Of a stretch of DNA of 42,316 nucleotides, positions 7,852 to 16,048 are shown in pieces. The notes under the pieces are model-generated. The model had not been told where the DNA came from. It saw only the letters and a program-made list of their open reading frames with translations, and did not search any database. Position numbers and translations under genes: made by a program. This DNA comes from Chitinophagales bacterium (GTDB taxonomy: Bacteria; Bacteroidota; Bacteroidia; Chitinophagales; Chitinophagaceae), in NCBI GenBank assembly GCA_015655015.1, contig JAATFV010000238.1, forward strand, positions 1-42,316, in the 5' to 3' direction. Position 1 is the stretch's first letter, and every line of letters starts with the position of its first letter.

Positions 7852-8304
7852 ATGCATTGGAATCATACGTACTTGCAGAATTACCGATCCGGGATGGTTG
7901 ATCATACCGGTAGGGCTATCGGCAAAGTCTTTAGACATCTCTTACTATTCTCTCCCTATCTTCTCATGCCTTATATCCTTTGCAGGAAAATTGACACTAA
8001 GCCTGAGCCCTTCATATGGACAGCCATTTTAGTCATATCCGGAGCTTTCCTGATATTCCATTTTTATAAATATCTTATCACCCGGCTTCAACGATGGAAG
8101 AACATTGATAAATTTCGCGGGACCGTAGCCATGTATTTATATCTTTTGATCTTCCTGATCCTCCGCATATGGTCCGTCCAGGCAGGTTTTTCCCTGCTTG
8201 TGAACAACTACCCCGAAGGAATCATACTCTCTAAAATTTTTGCCGGCCTATACGTATTCCTTCTAGTCTTTGGTTATTTGAAGCGCCAGTTTTTTACCCG
8301 CTAA
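7852..8304 (+). CDS. Unknown four-helix membrane protein
   Basis: The 150-residue product has about four hydrophobic segments (for example LLLFSPYLLMPYIL, WTAILVISGAFLIF, MYLYLLIFLILRIW and a C-terminal VFLLVFGYL) and ends with a basic KRQFFTR. There is no signal peptide and no motif I know. It follows the SymE-like gene by 100 bases, with its own likely -7 element. The ATG at 7852 was chosen because an ATG at 7842 opens another, short frame. Confidence 0.55.
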   Translation: MHWNHTYLQNYRSGMVDHTGRAIGKVFRHLLLFSPYLLMPYILCRKIDTKPEPFIWTAILVISGAFLIFHFYKYLITRLQRWKNIDKFRGTVAMYLYLLIFLILRIWSVQAGFSLLVNNYPEGIILSKIFAGLYVFLLVFGYLKRQFFTR

Positions 8305-8630
8305 GACCATTTCTATTCTATATACCGATATCTCCAAAGATTGCCGGGCTTGGCATACCTATTTATGTCTCCCCGCAGCCATTACTATAGAAGTATCTAT
8401 TACTAAAAAAATAATTAGCCCGCAAATTTAGGGGTTCGGTCTGGAACGGTACAAGGAACTACGGCATAAACGATTCAGTTCATATCCTCGTCGGTTTATC
8501 CTGCACTGGCATCACCTAAAGTCGGGGATCATCATCATACACCTCGTTATTCCGTTCCTCCTTGCCCTTATCCAGCCTCTAACCCCGACCCATTCGGGTT
8601 AATTCATTTTTTCCAACTAATTATAAGACC
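8305..8630 (+). other. Spacer with an ATG-less open frame and a weak terminator
   Basis: From 8432 to the TAA at 8600-8602 a frame of 56 codons has no ATG, GTG or TTG but reads well, with a hydrophobic segment SGIIIIHLVIPFLLALI. It may be a 5'-truncated membrane-protein remnant. TAACCC (8580-8585) and GGGTTA (8596-8601) can pair just before a T tract (8606-8612), a weak terminator candidate. Confidence 0.3.
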
Positions 8631-8927
8631 ATGAACCAGCATGTAAGATTAGACAACCTTAACGAGTTAAGCCTGATCGATTATTTGAGGATCCTCGGTT
8701 TTGAACCGATCGCTTTCCATCCCGGTTCCACAGATTATGTTTCCCCATTCAACCACAAGGAGCCACAGATCCTTTCCGTCAACCACAAGGACAACCGGTT
8801 CACAGCACCTGGTACTCACCAAAAAGGGACGTTGGTAGAATTTGCCTGCCTCCTCTACGGATGCACCCCATCAGAACTTTGTAACAATATAGTGCCGTAT
8901 AAAATCGATCGGCTTATGTCGTTATGA
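8631..8927 (+). CDS. CHC2-like primase N-terminal domain protein, zinc ligands missing
   Basis: A 98-residue protein. The order SLIDYLRILGFEP, then DYVSPFNHKEPQILSVN, then GTLVEFACLLYGC follows the layout of the CHC2 zinc-finger domain of DnaG-type primases in Bacteroidota mobile elements, where the pattern is C-PF--E---F-V...C-GC. Here the expected first Cys is Ser and others are absent, so zinc binding is unlikely. The larger protein at 9291 has the same start layout. It is the first gene of the mobilisation module. Confidence 0.6.
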   Translation: MNQHVRLDNLNELSLIDYLRILGFEPIAFHPGSTDYVSPFNHKEPQILSVNHKDNRFTAPGTHQKGTLVEFACLLYGCTPSELCNNIVPYKIDRLMSL

Positions 8928-8961
8928 GCGCCTAAAAGATGTATCAAATAGATACAGCTAA

Positions 8962-9008
8962 TAACAGGGCAATAGAGATTTATCCACTATTGCCCTGTTA
9001 TTATTTCC
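8962..9008 (+). terminator. Hairpin, probable terminator
   Basis: TAACAGGGCAATAG (8962-8975) pairs perfectly with 8987-9000 around an 11-base loop, 35 bases after the CHC2-like stop. The following TTATTTCC is only moderately T-rich. Confidence 0.55.
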
Positions 9009-9047
9009 AAAATATACAGGATTTGCTAACACTTTAAATTAAATCAC

Positions 9048-9203
9048 ATGCCACAACCTACCGTCATCGTAGAGATTCAGGACGGCTTCCTGGCGAATCT
9101 TTACAGCAACACAAACAATTATTACACCCCAAAAATATTCCGGAAAACCATCCCTCACCTATGCAGAATAGATTCAGGTCAACTCCATTCCGCTTTATTA
9201 TAA
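9048..9203 (+). CDS. Small unknown protein (51 residues)
   Basis: ATG 9048 opens a 51-codon frame ending at TAA 9201-9203. The start PTVIVEIQDGFLANLYSN has the hydrophobic-alternating pattern followed by G-L--LYS that I know from small Bacteroidota accessory proteins. The second half is less convincing and could be frameshifted. It lies between two primase-like genes in the same orientation. The remaining bases up to 9290 hold nothing else clear. Confidence 0.4.
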   Translation: MPQPTVIVEIQDGFLANLYSNTNNYYTPKIFRKTIPHLCRIDSGQLHSALL

Positions 9204-9290
9204 CCAAACCACCTATGCAGTATTGTTATAGGTACTTGTACGAATCGTCTTCGCATATACCTTCAATTCCGAAATCAAAACAGATCAGTC

Positions 9291-10199
9291 ATGGCGATAC
9301 TATCATTAGACGAGATCAATAAACTGGACATCGTAGACTACATGAGCTCCGTCGGCATTCACCCCGAGAAGATTTCCGGCGACGATTATTGGTACCTTTC
9401 TCCCTTTTCAAACCGCCCCGAGAAAAAACCTTACTTCCTCGTAAACCGTACACTCAATCGATGGCAGGATTTCGGTATAACGGAATGGAATACTTTGGTA
9501 GACTTTGGAGTCAGGTACTATAATTGTACCATCCGGGATCTCAAAGAAAAACTATCAGAGTCGGTTCTATCTGGTATAATTGTGCCACAGGTAGCGCCTC
9601 CACCGGACAAACAGTCGGAACAGCCGATCCAGGTCCTGCATACCCAGCCCATCCGATCCTTCTTCCTCATGCATTATTTGTGGGAATGCCGTATCCCCAT
9701 CGATGTGGCACAGAAATACTGCGTGGAGGTCCAATATACCTTAGGCCCCCAACCTTATTACGCCATCGGGTTTCGCGCTGATGCCGGGGGATACGTCCTG
9801 CGTGACAAGTATCATCATTACCGCACCCAGCCGCAAAGCCCCACCCTGATCAGCCATCACGGCAAGGACATTGCCATCTTCAAAGAATATTTCGACATGC
9901 TCACCGTCCTGTCCTTCATCAATATCCTGCCCACCGACCTGCCGGACTTACTTGTTCTCAACTCCGAATCATTCTTTGAATCCGCTCTCCTGTCTATAAC
10001 TCCCTATCGGTATAAACATCTCTTTCTGGGTAATAATCCTATCAGTGAAAAGATTACCAAGATCGCCCTTGCCGAACAAGCAGGTTATATCGATCACCGG
10101 TCTATCTATACAGGCTATACCGACCTAAATCAAGTGGATCGTCACGTTGGAAGGGCAATTATCCAGAATCTTGTTACCCCTGACCACAGAGGCCCGTAA
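9291..10199 (+). CDS. CHC2/Toprim-type primase-like protein of a mobilisable element
   Basis: A 302-residue protein. The N-terminal 90 residues (LDIVDYMSSVGIHPEK, WYLSPFSNRPEKKPYFLVN, then WNTLVDFGVRYYNC) match the CHC2-like domain but with the zinc cysteines replaced. The second half has a Toprim-like layout: DIAIFKEYFDMLTVLSF, DLLVLNSESFF and a closing GYTDLNQ resembling the usual G-DLN ending. Such proteins sit next to mobB/mobC-type genes in Bacteroidota mobilisable transposons and may prime complementary-strand synthesis after transfer. Loss of the key cysteines and of a clear Glu/Asp-x-Asp Toprim triad raises doubt about catalysis. Confidence 0.75.
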   Translation: MAILSLDEINKLDIVDYMSSVGIHPEKISGDDYWYLSPFSNRPEKKPYFLVNRTLNRWQDFGITEWNTLVDFGVRYYNCTIRDLKEKLSESVLSGIIVPQVAPPPDKQSEQPIQVLHTQPIRSFFLMHYLWECRIPIDVAQKYCVEVQYTLGPQPYYAIGFRADAGGYVLRDKYHHYRTQPQSPTLISHHGKDIAIFKEYFDMLTVLSFINILPTDLPDLLVLNSESFFESALLSITPYRYKHLFLGNNPISEKITKIALAEQAGYIDHRSIYTGYTDLNQVDRHVGRAIIQNLVTPDHRGP

Positions 10200-10402
10200 A
10201 CAGGCTAAAAAACGCCTCAGAAAGAGGCCGTTTAACCTGCCAGTTTTTGCTCTCATAAAAACACGTGCACAGGAGACATGGCAAGATGTCCAAAGGTGGC
10301 ACAAAAAGAGGCATTACGGCCTACCCTTCAGACGGCAAAAAATAAGTTTTCCAGGTCATTCGTAAAATCAGTCATTAACCGAACTAAATATCAATAAACG
10401 AC
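10200..10402 (+). other. Mobilisation-gene spacer with hairpin, possible transfer-origin area
   Basis: AAACGCCTC (10210-10218), loop AGAAA and GAGGC-C-GTTT (10224-10233) form a nine-pair stem with one bulged base, directly after the primase-like stop. In related elements the transfer origin often lies just before mobC, so this spacer is a reasonable place, but no nick site is recognisable. A TTG-started frame from 10147 to 10365 covers it; it is very basic and probably not a gene. Confidence 0.3.
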
Positions 10403-10795
10403 ATGAAACAGCAACAGTTTAAACGCACCAGATGGCTCACTATACGGATGTCCGAAACAGAATACCAGCAGGTCGGAGCGCTTGCCAAACAAACCACCTG
10501 CAACTCTATAAGCGAATACGCGCGGAAAGTCGTGCTCGGCAAGCCCGTTATCCTTCGCTACCGCAACCAATCCCTGGACGACTTCCTGGCCGATATGGTA
10601 CAGTTAAAGCAAGACCTTGCCAGCATCAGTAGTTATTTCACCCAGGCAGTCCAACGGCTCCATTCACTGAATAAAATTTCAGAGATCCAGGAATGGATAC
10701 TCCACAATGAGCAGGACAAAACACAGCTGTTCCGTCAGATCGAAACCATTTCCAATAAAATAAATGAAACATACAAACTATGGTCGCAAGAATAA
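10403..10795 (+). CDS. MobC-like relaxosome accessory protein
   Basis: A 130-residue basic protein. RWLTIRMSETEYQQVGALAK and SISEYARKVVLGKPV form the ribbon-helix-helix region typical of MobC/BmgB-like mobilisation proteins, followed by a helical region with QLKQDLASISSYFTQAVQRL. These proteins bind the transfer origin and help the relaxase nick DNA. Its last 16 bases overlap the start of the relaxase gene, the usual mobC-mobA coupling. Confidence 0.85.
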   Translation: MKQQQFKRTRWLTIRMSETEYQQVGALAKQTTCNSISEYARKVVLGKPVILRYRNQSLDDFLADMVQLKQDLASISSYFTQAVQRLHSLNKISEIQEWILHNEQDKTQLFRQIETISNKINETYKLWSQE

Positions 10796-11544
10796 ACGCC
10801 ACCGCCAAATTTTCCGCGGTACTGCAATACAACGAGAAAAAGGTGGCACAAAACCAGGCTCAGCTTATCCATGCCAAAGGATTTCTCCAGGATAAAACCC
10901 GGATGACGCTTTACGAAAAGACGGATCGTTTCCTGCGTTTGCATGATCTAAATCACCGCTCCCAGGTCAATACGTTGCACATTTCACTAAACTTCAACCC
11001 TACCGAAAATCTTTCTGATCAGCAAATGACCGCCATTGCTGACCGGTATATGCAAGGCATCGGCCTCGAAAACCAACCCTACCTGGTTTACCGGCACGAT
11101 GATGCCAGCCACCCGCACTTACATATTGTATCCTCTCTTATAAAACCTGACGGTAAACGCATCCGCACTGAAAAAATGGGAAAAAATCTCTCAGAGCCAC
11201 CCCGTAAGGCCATTGAAAAAGAATTCAATCTGCTTCTGGCAGACCAAAAGAGTCAGCGTATTCATCCCGCCGACCAGTTACAAAAAGTCAGATACGGGGA
11301 CGGAACATCGGCAAAGGAGGCGGTTCAAAACGTCTTCGAAATTGTCTACCGGGATTATCTTTTTACGTCCCTGGCCGAGTACAATATTTTACCGCGCATT
11401 GCCGTGCCACGATGTAGCACGTTTTACCCCTCCTGCCAATACATCAACATCCCCTCTTTCAGCCTATTGCGAAGGACCGAATGCATAAAATTTATTGTAC
11501 GAACCGCTCGAAATGTTCGAACCTACTCGCTGACACGGTACTAA
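10780..11544 (+). pseudogene. MobA-type relaxase, cut off after the catalytic domain
   Basis: The first about 206 residues are a good relaxase/mobilisation nuclease domain: NTLHISLNF (motif with the active-site region) and RHDDASHPHLHIV, the three-His metal site (His111, 113, 115). Relaxases of this type usually exceed 350 residues. After NILPRI (about base 11398) the reading frame changes character (many Ser/Cys/Arg, no similarity) and ends at 11544. I read this as a junction with foreign DNA that removed the C-terminal half. A shortened protein could still fold, but transfer function is doubtful. Confidence 0.8.
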
Positions 11545-11555
11545 TCTTCACCTAA

Positions 11556-11592
11556 CAGCCGAAATCTTGCGATTTCGGCTGTTGTATTTTTT
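11556..11592 (+). terminator. Rho-independent terminator
   Basis: CAGCCGAAATC (11556-11566), loop TTGC and GATTTCGGCTG (11571-11581) make a perfect 11-bp stem followed by TTGTATTTTTT. It belongs to whatever gene originally ended in the DNA joined to the relaxase at about 11398. A second hairpin with CACCG/CGGTG arms lies at 11631-11657. Confidence 0.85.
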
Positions 11593-11706
11593 GATAGCCA
11601 ATAATCTAATTGGTGTTCGAATAATATGAGGATCGTTCACCGGAATACGGTGCGATCGTTGAAAAATAGATCTTTTCAAGGCTCTTAGTTCGCGTCTTGA
11701 TCCACT

Positions 11707-11955
11707 TTATTGAGACGGATTATCTTTGCCGTAATAATCGATCATGCCGTCCTTTGTTCTTCCAAATCGAACACCGCGGGACTTTTCAAATTCAACAGCA
11801 CATTGTTGGGAACAAAACCATCCACAATTGGGAACCGGCACATTTCCGGCGGCATAGCACTCTTCCGGCGGGGGCACCATGTTTTCCTCATCGAAAGTGG
11901 CAATCACTTTGCCACAGGTTATGCAAGTCACATATTCCTGATCAATTTCCGCCAT
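11707..11955 (-). CDS. Small zinc-ribbon-like protein
   Basis: Eighty-two residues with YVTCITCGKVI near the N-terminus and CGWFCSQQCAVEF later, giving paired cysteines (C-x2-C and C-x3-C) suited to bind one zinc. It resembles small treble-clef or ribbon proteins found in accessory regions. No signal peptide. It follows the ankyrin gene by 18 bases on the same strand, so the two are probably co-transcribed. Function unknown. Confidence 0.65.
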   Translation of the reverse strand: MAEIDQEYVTCITCGKVIATFDEENMVPPPEECYAAGNVPVPNCGWFCSQQCAVEFEKSRGVRFGRTKDGMIDYYGKDNPSQ

Positions 11956-11973
11956 AGAAAAAGTATTGTCATG

Positions 11974-12780
11974 TTATTGCCAAAACTTCCACCAGGGAGA
12001 ACGTCGTGGTTCAGGCTGCCGCGCGCCGATGACTGCCTTCAACTCATCGTTCCCCCAAGTCATTGCCTGCTCGATCGTGCCAGCGCTTAACAACTGAATG
12101 TCCCCGCCATTTTGAAGGAGCCACTCGATCATCTCCTTGGTCTTTGTATTCCACGCGGTTTCGACAGCGACGTTTAACAACATACCGTCCTCAACATTTA
12201 CGTCGACCCCTTTGGAAATGGCAAATTTAAGTCCCTCGAGTTCATTGTTATGGACGGCATAATATACTCCGCCGTATCCGTTGCCGGCGAAATCGGCTCC
12301 CAATGAAATCAAATATTCAGCAGTTTCCAGCTGAGAATAGGCAATAGCGTTTCCGAGCGCACTATCGATCTCTTCCTGACTATACCCGGATTCAAACAGA
12401 TGTTGCAACTCAGCGGTCGCTCCGTCCCCGGCAAGGGTTTCTATCCGATTCATTCTTGCTCCCGCCAGGCTATACTCATTTTCCAGATCTAAAGTATAAT
12501 AGCCCTCCATCTCTTTTTTGCTATTATTCACAATAATGCAAATGAATATATTTGTCCGGCTGGTGGGGAGTAGCACATGGTCGAACGTTCCAGTTTTGTT
12601 TCGGTAAACCGCTTCGACCAAGTGTTTCTCTAACACCAACATGGGAATCAAATTCATGTTTACCAGCGTGTAAACCGCCGGCCAGATATCGACAGACGGA
12701 TTGGCCGTTTCGGTAACCTTCTCCATCGGTGAAATCATCGTGCTCAGGTACTGCGCTTGGCTGAACTCCGGTATTGGCAT
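11974..12780 (-). CDS. Ankyrin-repeat protein, possible immunity protein
   Basis: A 268-residue cytosolic protein from ATG 12780; an upstream TTG at 12834 would overlap the next gene and is less likely. The C-terminal half has ankyrin repeats (SQLETAEYLISLGADFAG, NNELEGLKFAISKGVDVN, KEMIEWLLQNGGDI). The N-terminal 130 residues are a separate domain that I do not recognise. The ending SPWWKFWQ is a tail I associate with ankyrin-type immunity proteins in polymorphic-toxin loci. Immunity is inference; no toxin gene is present in the window. Confidence 0.75.
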   Translation of the reverse strand: MPIPEFSQAQYLSTMISPMEKVTETANPSVDIWPAVYTLVNMNLIPMLVLEKHLVEAVYRNKTGTFDHVLLPTSRTNIFICIIVNNSKKEMEGYYTLDLENEYSLAGARMNRIETLAGDGATAELQHLFESGYSQEEIDSALGNAIAYSQLETAEYLISLGADFAGNGYGGVYYAVHNNELEGLKFAISKGVDVNVEDGMLLNVAVETAWNTKTKEMIEWLLQNGGDIQLLSAGTIEQAMTWGNDELKAVIGARQPEPRRSPWWKFWQ

Positions 12781-12823
12781 AGGGAAATGGAATGTATAGT
12801 TTTCTGCTCTTCGTCCTTGGGTC

Positions 12824-13345
12824 TTATAGGGCAACCATATTAGTATGTAACCCCCATTCCTTGTAGCGATACTTCTTTATAAAGGACGCAATCATTTTCG
12901 GGGATCTCAAGTTATGATCGCCAAAGCCAGTCCACAATTTCTCTATCCGGCCCGCAGAAAATTTAATAAGGAGCAAATGCGTTTCAACGCCTATTCCACC
13001 CGTTAAATATGTCATCACGAACATATCTTTACTTTCCGCGAGGTAGAGCAGTTTCCGTTTGGGCAAATCCCGGGAAGAGGTGCAGCAGCACTGATAATCC
13101 TGATTGGAATTAGCTAGCGAAAACCCATGGGTAAGGCAGTCAAGCTGATCCATGATAAATTTGGGTATGCTGTCCTTCTGAGGCGTGCTGTGAATATCAC
13201 TTTTCAATCCGGATAGAAAATAATCCAGATCTAAATTCAAAAGGATTCGATTCGTGTCAACCACGCAATTACAATTCTTTTGACCAACCACAGAAAAGAT
13301 GGTGACAAAAACGAGAACGAGGGTGCAACCTCCCGAACGTATCAT
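12824..13345 (-). CDS. Secreted protein of unknown function
   Basis: A 173-residue protein starting at ATG 13345. The N-terminus LVLVFVTIFSVVGQ followed by KNCNC is a signal peptide ending at Gln-Lys or Gly-Gln, the usual Bacteroidota style. The mature part is rich in cysteine (CNC near the start, CCC near residue 87), unusual for this phylum's exported proteins. It lies 43 bases upstream of the ankyrin gene in the same orientation and may share its transcript. No family recognised. Confidence 0.6.
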   Translation of the reverse strand: MIRSGGCTLVLVFVTIFSVVGQKNCNCVVDTNRILLNLDLDYFLSGLKSDIHSTPQKDSIPKFIMDQLDCLTHGFSLANSNQDYQCCCTSSRDLPKRKLLYLAESKDMFVMTYLTGGIGVETHLLLIKFSAGRIEKLWTGFGDHNLRSPKMIASFIKKYRYKEWGLHTNMVAL

Positions 13346-13902
13346 AGCTATTTTTTATAAATATACATCATCCTTTAGCGCATATCAAAACTAAAAGCTG
13401 CGCCTACTTATTGCCGTTTTTACCAAAGGCATGACCCCAGGGATCGGGGACTTAGAACATCTTTCGGAGGTTCTTTGTTGCACGAAAATTCCACGGGCCG
13501 AAGATATTATTATTTTCAATTATGCCAAACCAGGTAATTTGAACGTCTCTATGTAAAGTAAACCTTCAACAAACTTTGAAAGGTGACCGAACCAATTCCC
13601 CGACTCGGTACAACTACAGGAATTGGTTAAAAATTATCTCATTCCGCGAAAAACAAAATTTCTATCTCGCATAAGAGCTTTGTAAATTGTGACACAAAAA
13701 GTTCTTTAAATCGAATAGCCCAGCTGTCTGCCATAAACCGGCGGACATTTGGCGGACAATCAAGTTAATTCTTTGAAAATCAGTCATTGTCTTGTGTGCA
13801 TCCCGCACACTAATAGTTATACACTTACACATGTATGACTATTATTATCTTATGGCTATTTTCGCAATATAAATAGGCAGCTCTTTTATTAATTTTTCCA
13901 GA
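13346..13902. other. Intergenic stretch, possibly an old element edge
   Basis: About 550 bases without a gene. TTTGAAAATCAGTCATTG (13774-13791) recalls the TTGAAAATCAGTAAGTTG found immediately before the tRNA-tail repeat at 17129, and it is followed by GTGTGCATCCCGCACAC (13795-13811), a short inverted repeat. These could mark the end of a former integrated element. Nothing else is recognisable. Confidence 0.3.
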
Positions 13903-14568
13903 TCATTCCGGATACGCCATTTCTCGGCATGTACCAAACGGGGGAATCTGTTTGAGCACATAATTGTTAAGTTCCCTACGGGGATATCCCCCGTCATAGG
14001 TATGGATCTCCAGAAAATCAATGATTCCATCTTTCAGGAATAAAATAGTATCAGCCCCCAGACTGCCGATTTCGGAAGAGTTGATCCGTACGCCGTCCAG
14101 GACTAAGCGCCCCTCTCCTACTTTAAACTTTTCAATACCTATGGAAGGTTGAAATGTGGCGAACAGGCCCGCTCCCGTATACTCGTATTCTGAGTCAGTT
14201 ACATAATCAATCTGTGGCCGAATGGCCCTGCGCAGCGGATCGCCATCCAATAAAAGGTCTAGTATGTGTAATATAAAGGTTGATCTGATCATATTGAATA
14301 GCCCAAATATACTGTATCCAGGCCTGTTTTCATATACGCAGGGTATCTTCTGATCACCCGCATACCGCTGGTCCCGCCAGCACTGTAAAATATGTTCCTC
14401 CCGATTTAACCGATAATCGGGGTCTGCCTTATTATGATCCCCAAGGGAGGCATTGAGCGGGATCAAGCATAGGGATAATGTTGCCAGACTTACCCCAACT
14501 TTGTATCTTTGCTCATCTTCATGAAAATATATTCGGCCGTACAAATAGGCACCTACCATCTTAACCAT
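13903..14568 (-). CDS. Unknown protein, divergently overlapping the PP2C gene
   Basis: The 221-residue frame has good composition in its C-terminal two thirds (SSEIGSLGADTILFLKDGII, EIHTYDGGYPRRELNNYVL), with no signal peptide or family I recognise. Its first 16 codons lie antisense to the start of the PP2C-like gene and across that gene's promoter, so the true start may be internal; ATG 14559 is one alternative, and non-ATG starts further in are possible. The next genes are also orphans, so context gives little. Confidence 0.55.
   Translation of the reverse strand: MVKMVGAYLYGRIYFHEDEQRYKVGVSLATLSLCLIPLNASLGDHNKADPDYRLNREEHILQCWRDQRYAGDQKIPCVYENRPGYSIFGLFNMIRSTFILHILDLLLDGDPLRRAIRPQIDYVTDSEYEYTGAGLFATFQPSIGIEKFKVGEGRLVLDGVRINSSEIGSLGADTILFLKDGIIDFLEIHTYDGGYPRRELNNYVLKQIPPFGTCREMAYPE
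14481..14511 (+). promoter_or_regulatory. Promoter of the PP2C-like gene
   Basis: TTG at 14481-14483, a 20-base spacer and TATCTTTG at 14504-14511 match the Bacteroidota -33/-7 consensus exactly. The ATG at 14521 follows only nine bases later, so the transcript must be nearly leaderless. Confidence 0.7.
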
Positions 14569-15258
14569 TGCGAGGATTACCTTATTACCAGCGAGATCGG
14601 AAATGATAAACTGCTTTGTGCTGTCATGGATGGCTGCACCATGGGAACCGACAGCTATTTTGTCTCCACTTTAGTCGGCAAATTATTAAGAAAAATTGCC
14701 AAAACAAAAGGGTATAAAGAATTGTACGGGGCTGAGATCCCCTGTTCTACCTTGGAAGACTATCTACGCTCCATCCTGGCGGATTTGTTTCGCGAGTTGA
14801 TTCTCATAAAAAATCAGTTGCTCCTGGAGCAAAATGACCTGCTGACGACTTTGCTGATTCTACTGGTGGACAAAACAACCGATCAGGGTATAATCCTGGT
14901 AGTGGGAGACGGGTGCATTGCTGTAAATGGGTCCGTGACGGAATTTGACCAGGACAACAAGCCAGATTATCTCGGGTTTCACTTACACAAGGATTTTGAT
15001 CATTGGTACTCGTCCCAAACGCAAAAGATATACCTGGATACCATCCAGGATGTCAGTATCGCAACAGACGGAATTACGCTGTTTACAAAAGTGGCTGCCC
15101 TTACAGTCGAGGAGGGTGTGGATCCAGTTGCTTTTCTGCTGCAGGATAAAACTAATGCAGATAAGGACGATATGCTCTCCTTGAAATTAAAACGACTGGA
15201 ACATGTTTATGGATTACAACCCGGTGATGACTTGGCAGTGATCAGGGTCATCCGGTAG
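14521..15258 (+). CDS. PP2C-family serine/threonine phosphatase-like protein
   Basis: A 245-residue cytosolic protein. I chose ATG 14521 rather than a TTG four codons earlier, because the latter overlaps the -7 element. PP2C signatures: CEDYLITSEIG (Glu18-Asp19), AVMDGCTMGTDS with the metal-binding Asp37-Gly38, SIATDGI in the middle and GDDLAVIRV at the end with its Asp-Asp. PP2C enzymes remove phosphate from Ser/Thr using two metal ions. Some acessory-region PP2C proteins accompany kinases or FHA proteins, but none is visible here. A terminator follows at 15278. Confidence 0.8.
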   Translation: MKIYSAVQIGTYHLNHCEDYLITSEIGNDKLLCAVMDGCTMGTDSYFVSTLVGKLLRKIAKTKGYKELYGAEIPCSTLEDYLRSILADLFRELILIKNQLLLEQNDLLTTLLILLVDKTTDQGIILVVGDGCIAVNGSVTEFDQDNKPDYLGFHLHKDFDHWYSSQTQKIYLDTIQDVSIATDGITLFTKVAALTVEEGVDPVAFLLQDKTNADKDDMLSLKLKRLEHVYGLQPGDDLAVIRVIR

Positions 15259-15277
15259 AATGGCGCCCCGAGGCGCA

Positions 15278-15315
15278 AATAGAGCCGGCTGCCTCTATTA
15301 TTATTTAATTTTTTT
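15278..15315 (+). terminator. Terminator after the PP2C-like gene
   Basis: AATAGAG (15278-15284) and CTCTATT (15293-15299) form a 7-bp stem with an 8-base loop, followed by ATTATTTAATTTTTTT. A smaller GCGCC/GGCGC hairpin comes just before it. Confidence 0.65.
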
Positions 15316-15433
15316 ACCTTCCATTGTAATGGTTTTGTTATTTTATTTAATATAACGTTCACACTATGAGATGATATATTCTGTAATAGTCATAAAACGC
15401 AATCTTGAACACAGTTAACCTATATTTACTGTC

Positions 15434-15940
15434 ATGAAAACCGACTGGGAAGATCTCTGTTATGTAGCGAAACAACAATTACAAGCAACCAGCCGCGTGG
15501 TTTCCCATTCCGGCATGAGCTTTATTACATTGTTCCATGAACCGTCTTTTGATAACCATTCTTTCTTAAATATAACCTGGAAAGATGCCCTCGTCACCTG
15601 GCACCTGTCTATTTGGGACCGCGTCGCTGACAGCGTTAAATTTAAGCCTATCGAAAACCTCAAATACATTGGACAGGAAATTATTCCAACCATTTTGCAT
15701 ACAAAAGGATCTGGACATATTCAATCCGTGCAGGCTATTATCAGCGCGATTGCCCATTTATCGATTTCTCCTCGGATTGCACCACTTGCTCGATTTACCC
15801 TGGATGGCAGTTATTATACGTTGCCCCTCGGAGTAGATGACCTGCATACCACCTACAGCTGGCACACTGAGCCGGAAGAATGGCAAGGTCTGGTGGACCT
15901 AGTTGATCTATTGTTGCAATTTCAGGAAGAGTTGTCGTGA
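15434..15940 (+). CDS. Unknown cytosolic protein (168 residues)
   Basis: ATG 15434 starts a compact 168-residue acidic protein with several Trp (MKTDWEDL, LNITWKDALVTWHLSIWD, YSWHTEPEEWQGL). Size, solubility, acidity and the orphan setting are like many immunity proteins, but no motif is recognised. A possible -7 element TATATTTA lies at about 15421. The gene stands alone between a terminator and the convergent HEPN-like fragment. Confidence 0.6.
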   Translation: MKTDWEDLCYVAKQQLQATSRVVSHSGMSFITLFHEPSFDNHSFLNITWKDALVTWHLSIWDRVADSVKFKPIENLKYIGQEIIPTILHTKGSGHIQSVQAIISAIAHLSISPRIAPLARFTLDGSYYTLPLGVDDLHTTYSWHTEPEEWQGLVDLVDLLLQFQEELS

Positions 15941-16048
15941 ATTCAACTCTGCCCTGTAATCAATTATATCCAGCCCGGATACAATTATGCTATCGTTTTA
16001 AGCACTATTGGCCACTGAAAAAGGAATTCGATAACCCAACATCATTAA

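Noticed and set aside
10147..10365. A 72-codon frame between the primase-like gene and mobC
   Set aside because: It starts with TTG inside the previous gene, is extremely basic and covers a hairpin; more likely a noncoding spacer.
11490..11540. A tRNA or attachment site at TGTTCGAACC
   Set aside because: The bases around the TTCGAAC do not form a T stem and no other arms are found.
11723..11730. A TATCTTTG promoter-like sequence on the plus strand
   Set aside because: It lies within the end of a minus-strand coding region and no plus-strand gene follows.
12781..12834. An upstream TTG start for the ankyrin protein
   Set aside because: It would overlap the preceding gene and adds 18 residues without any domain sense; ATG 12780 is simpler.
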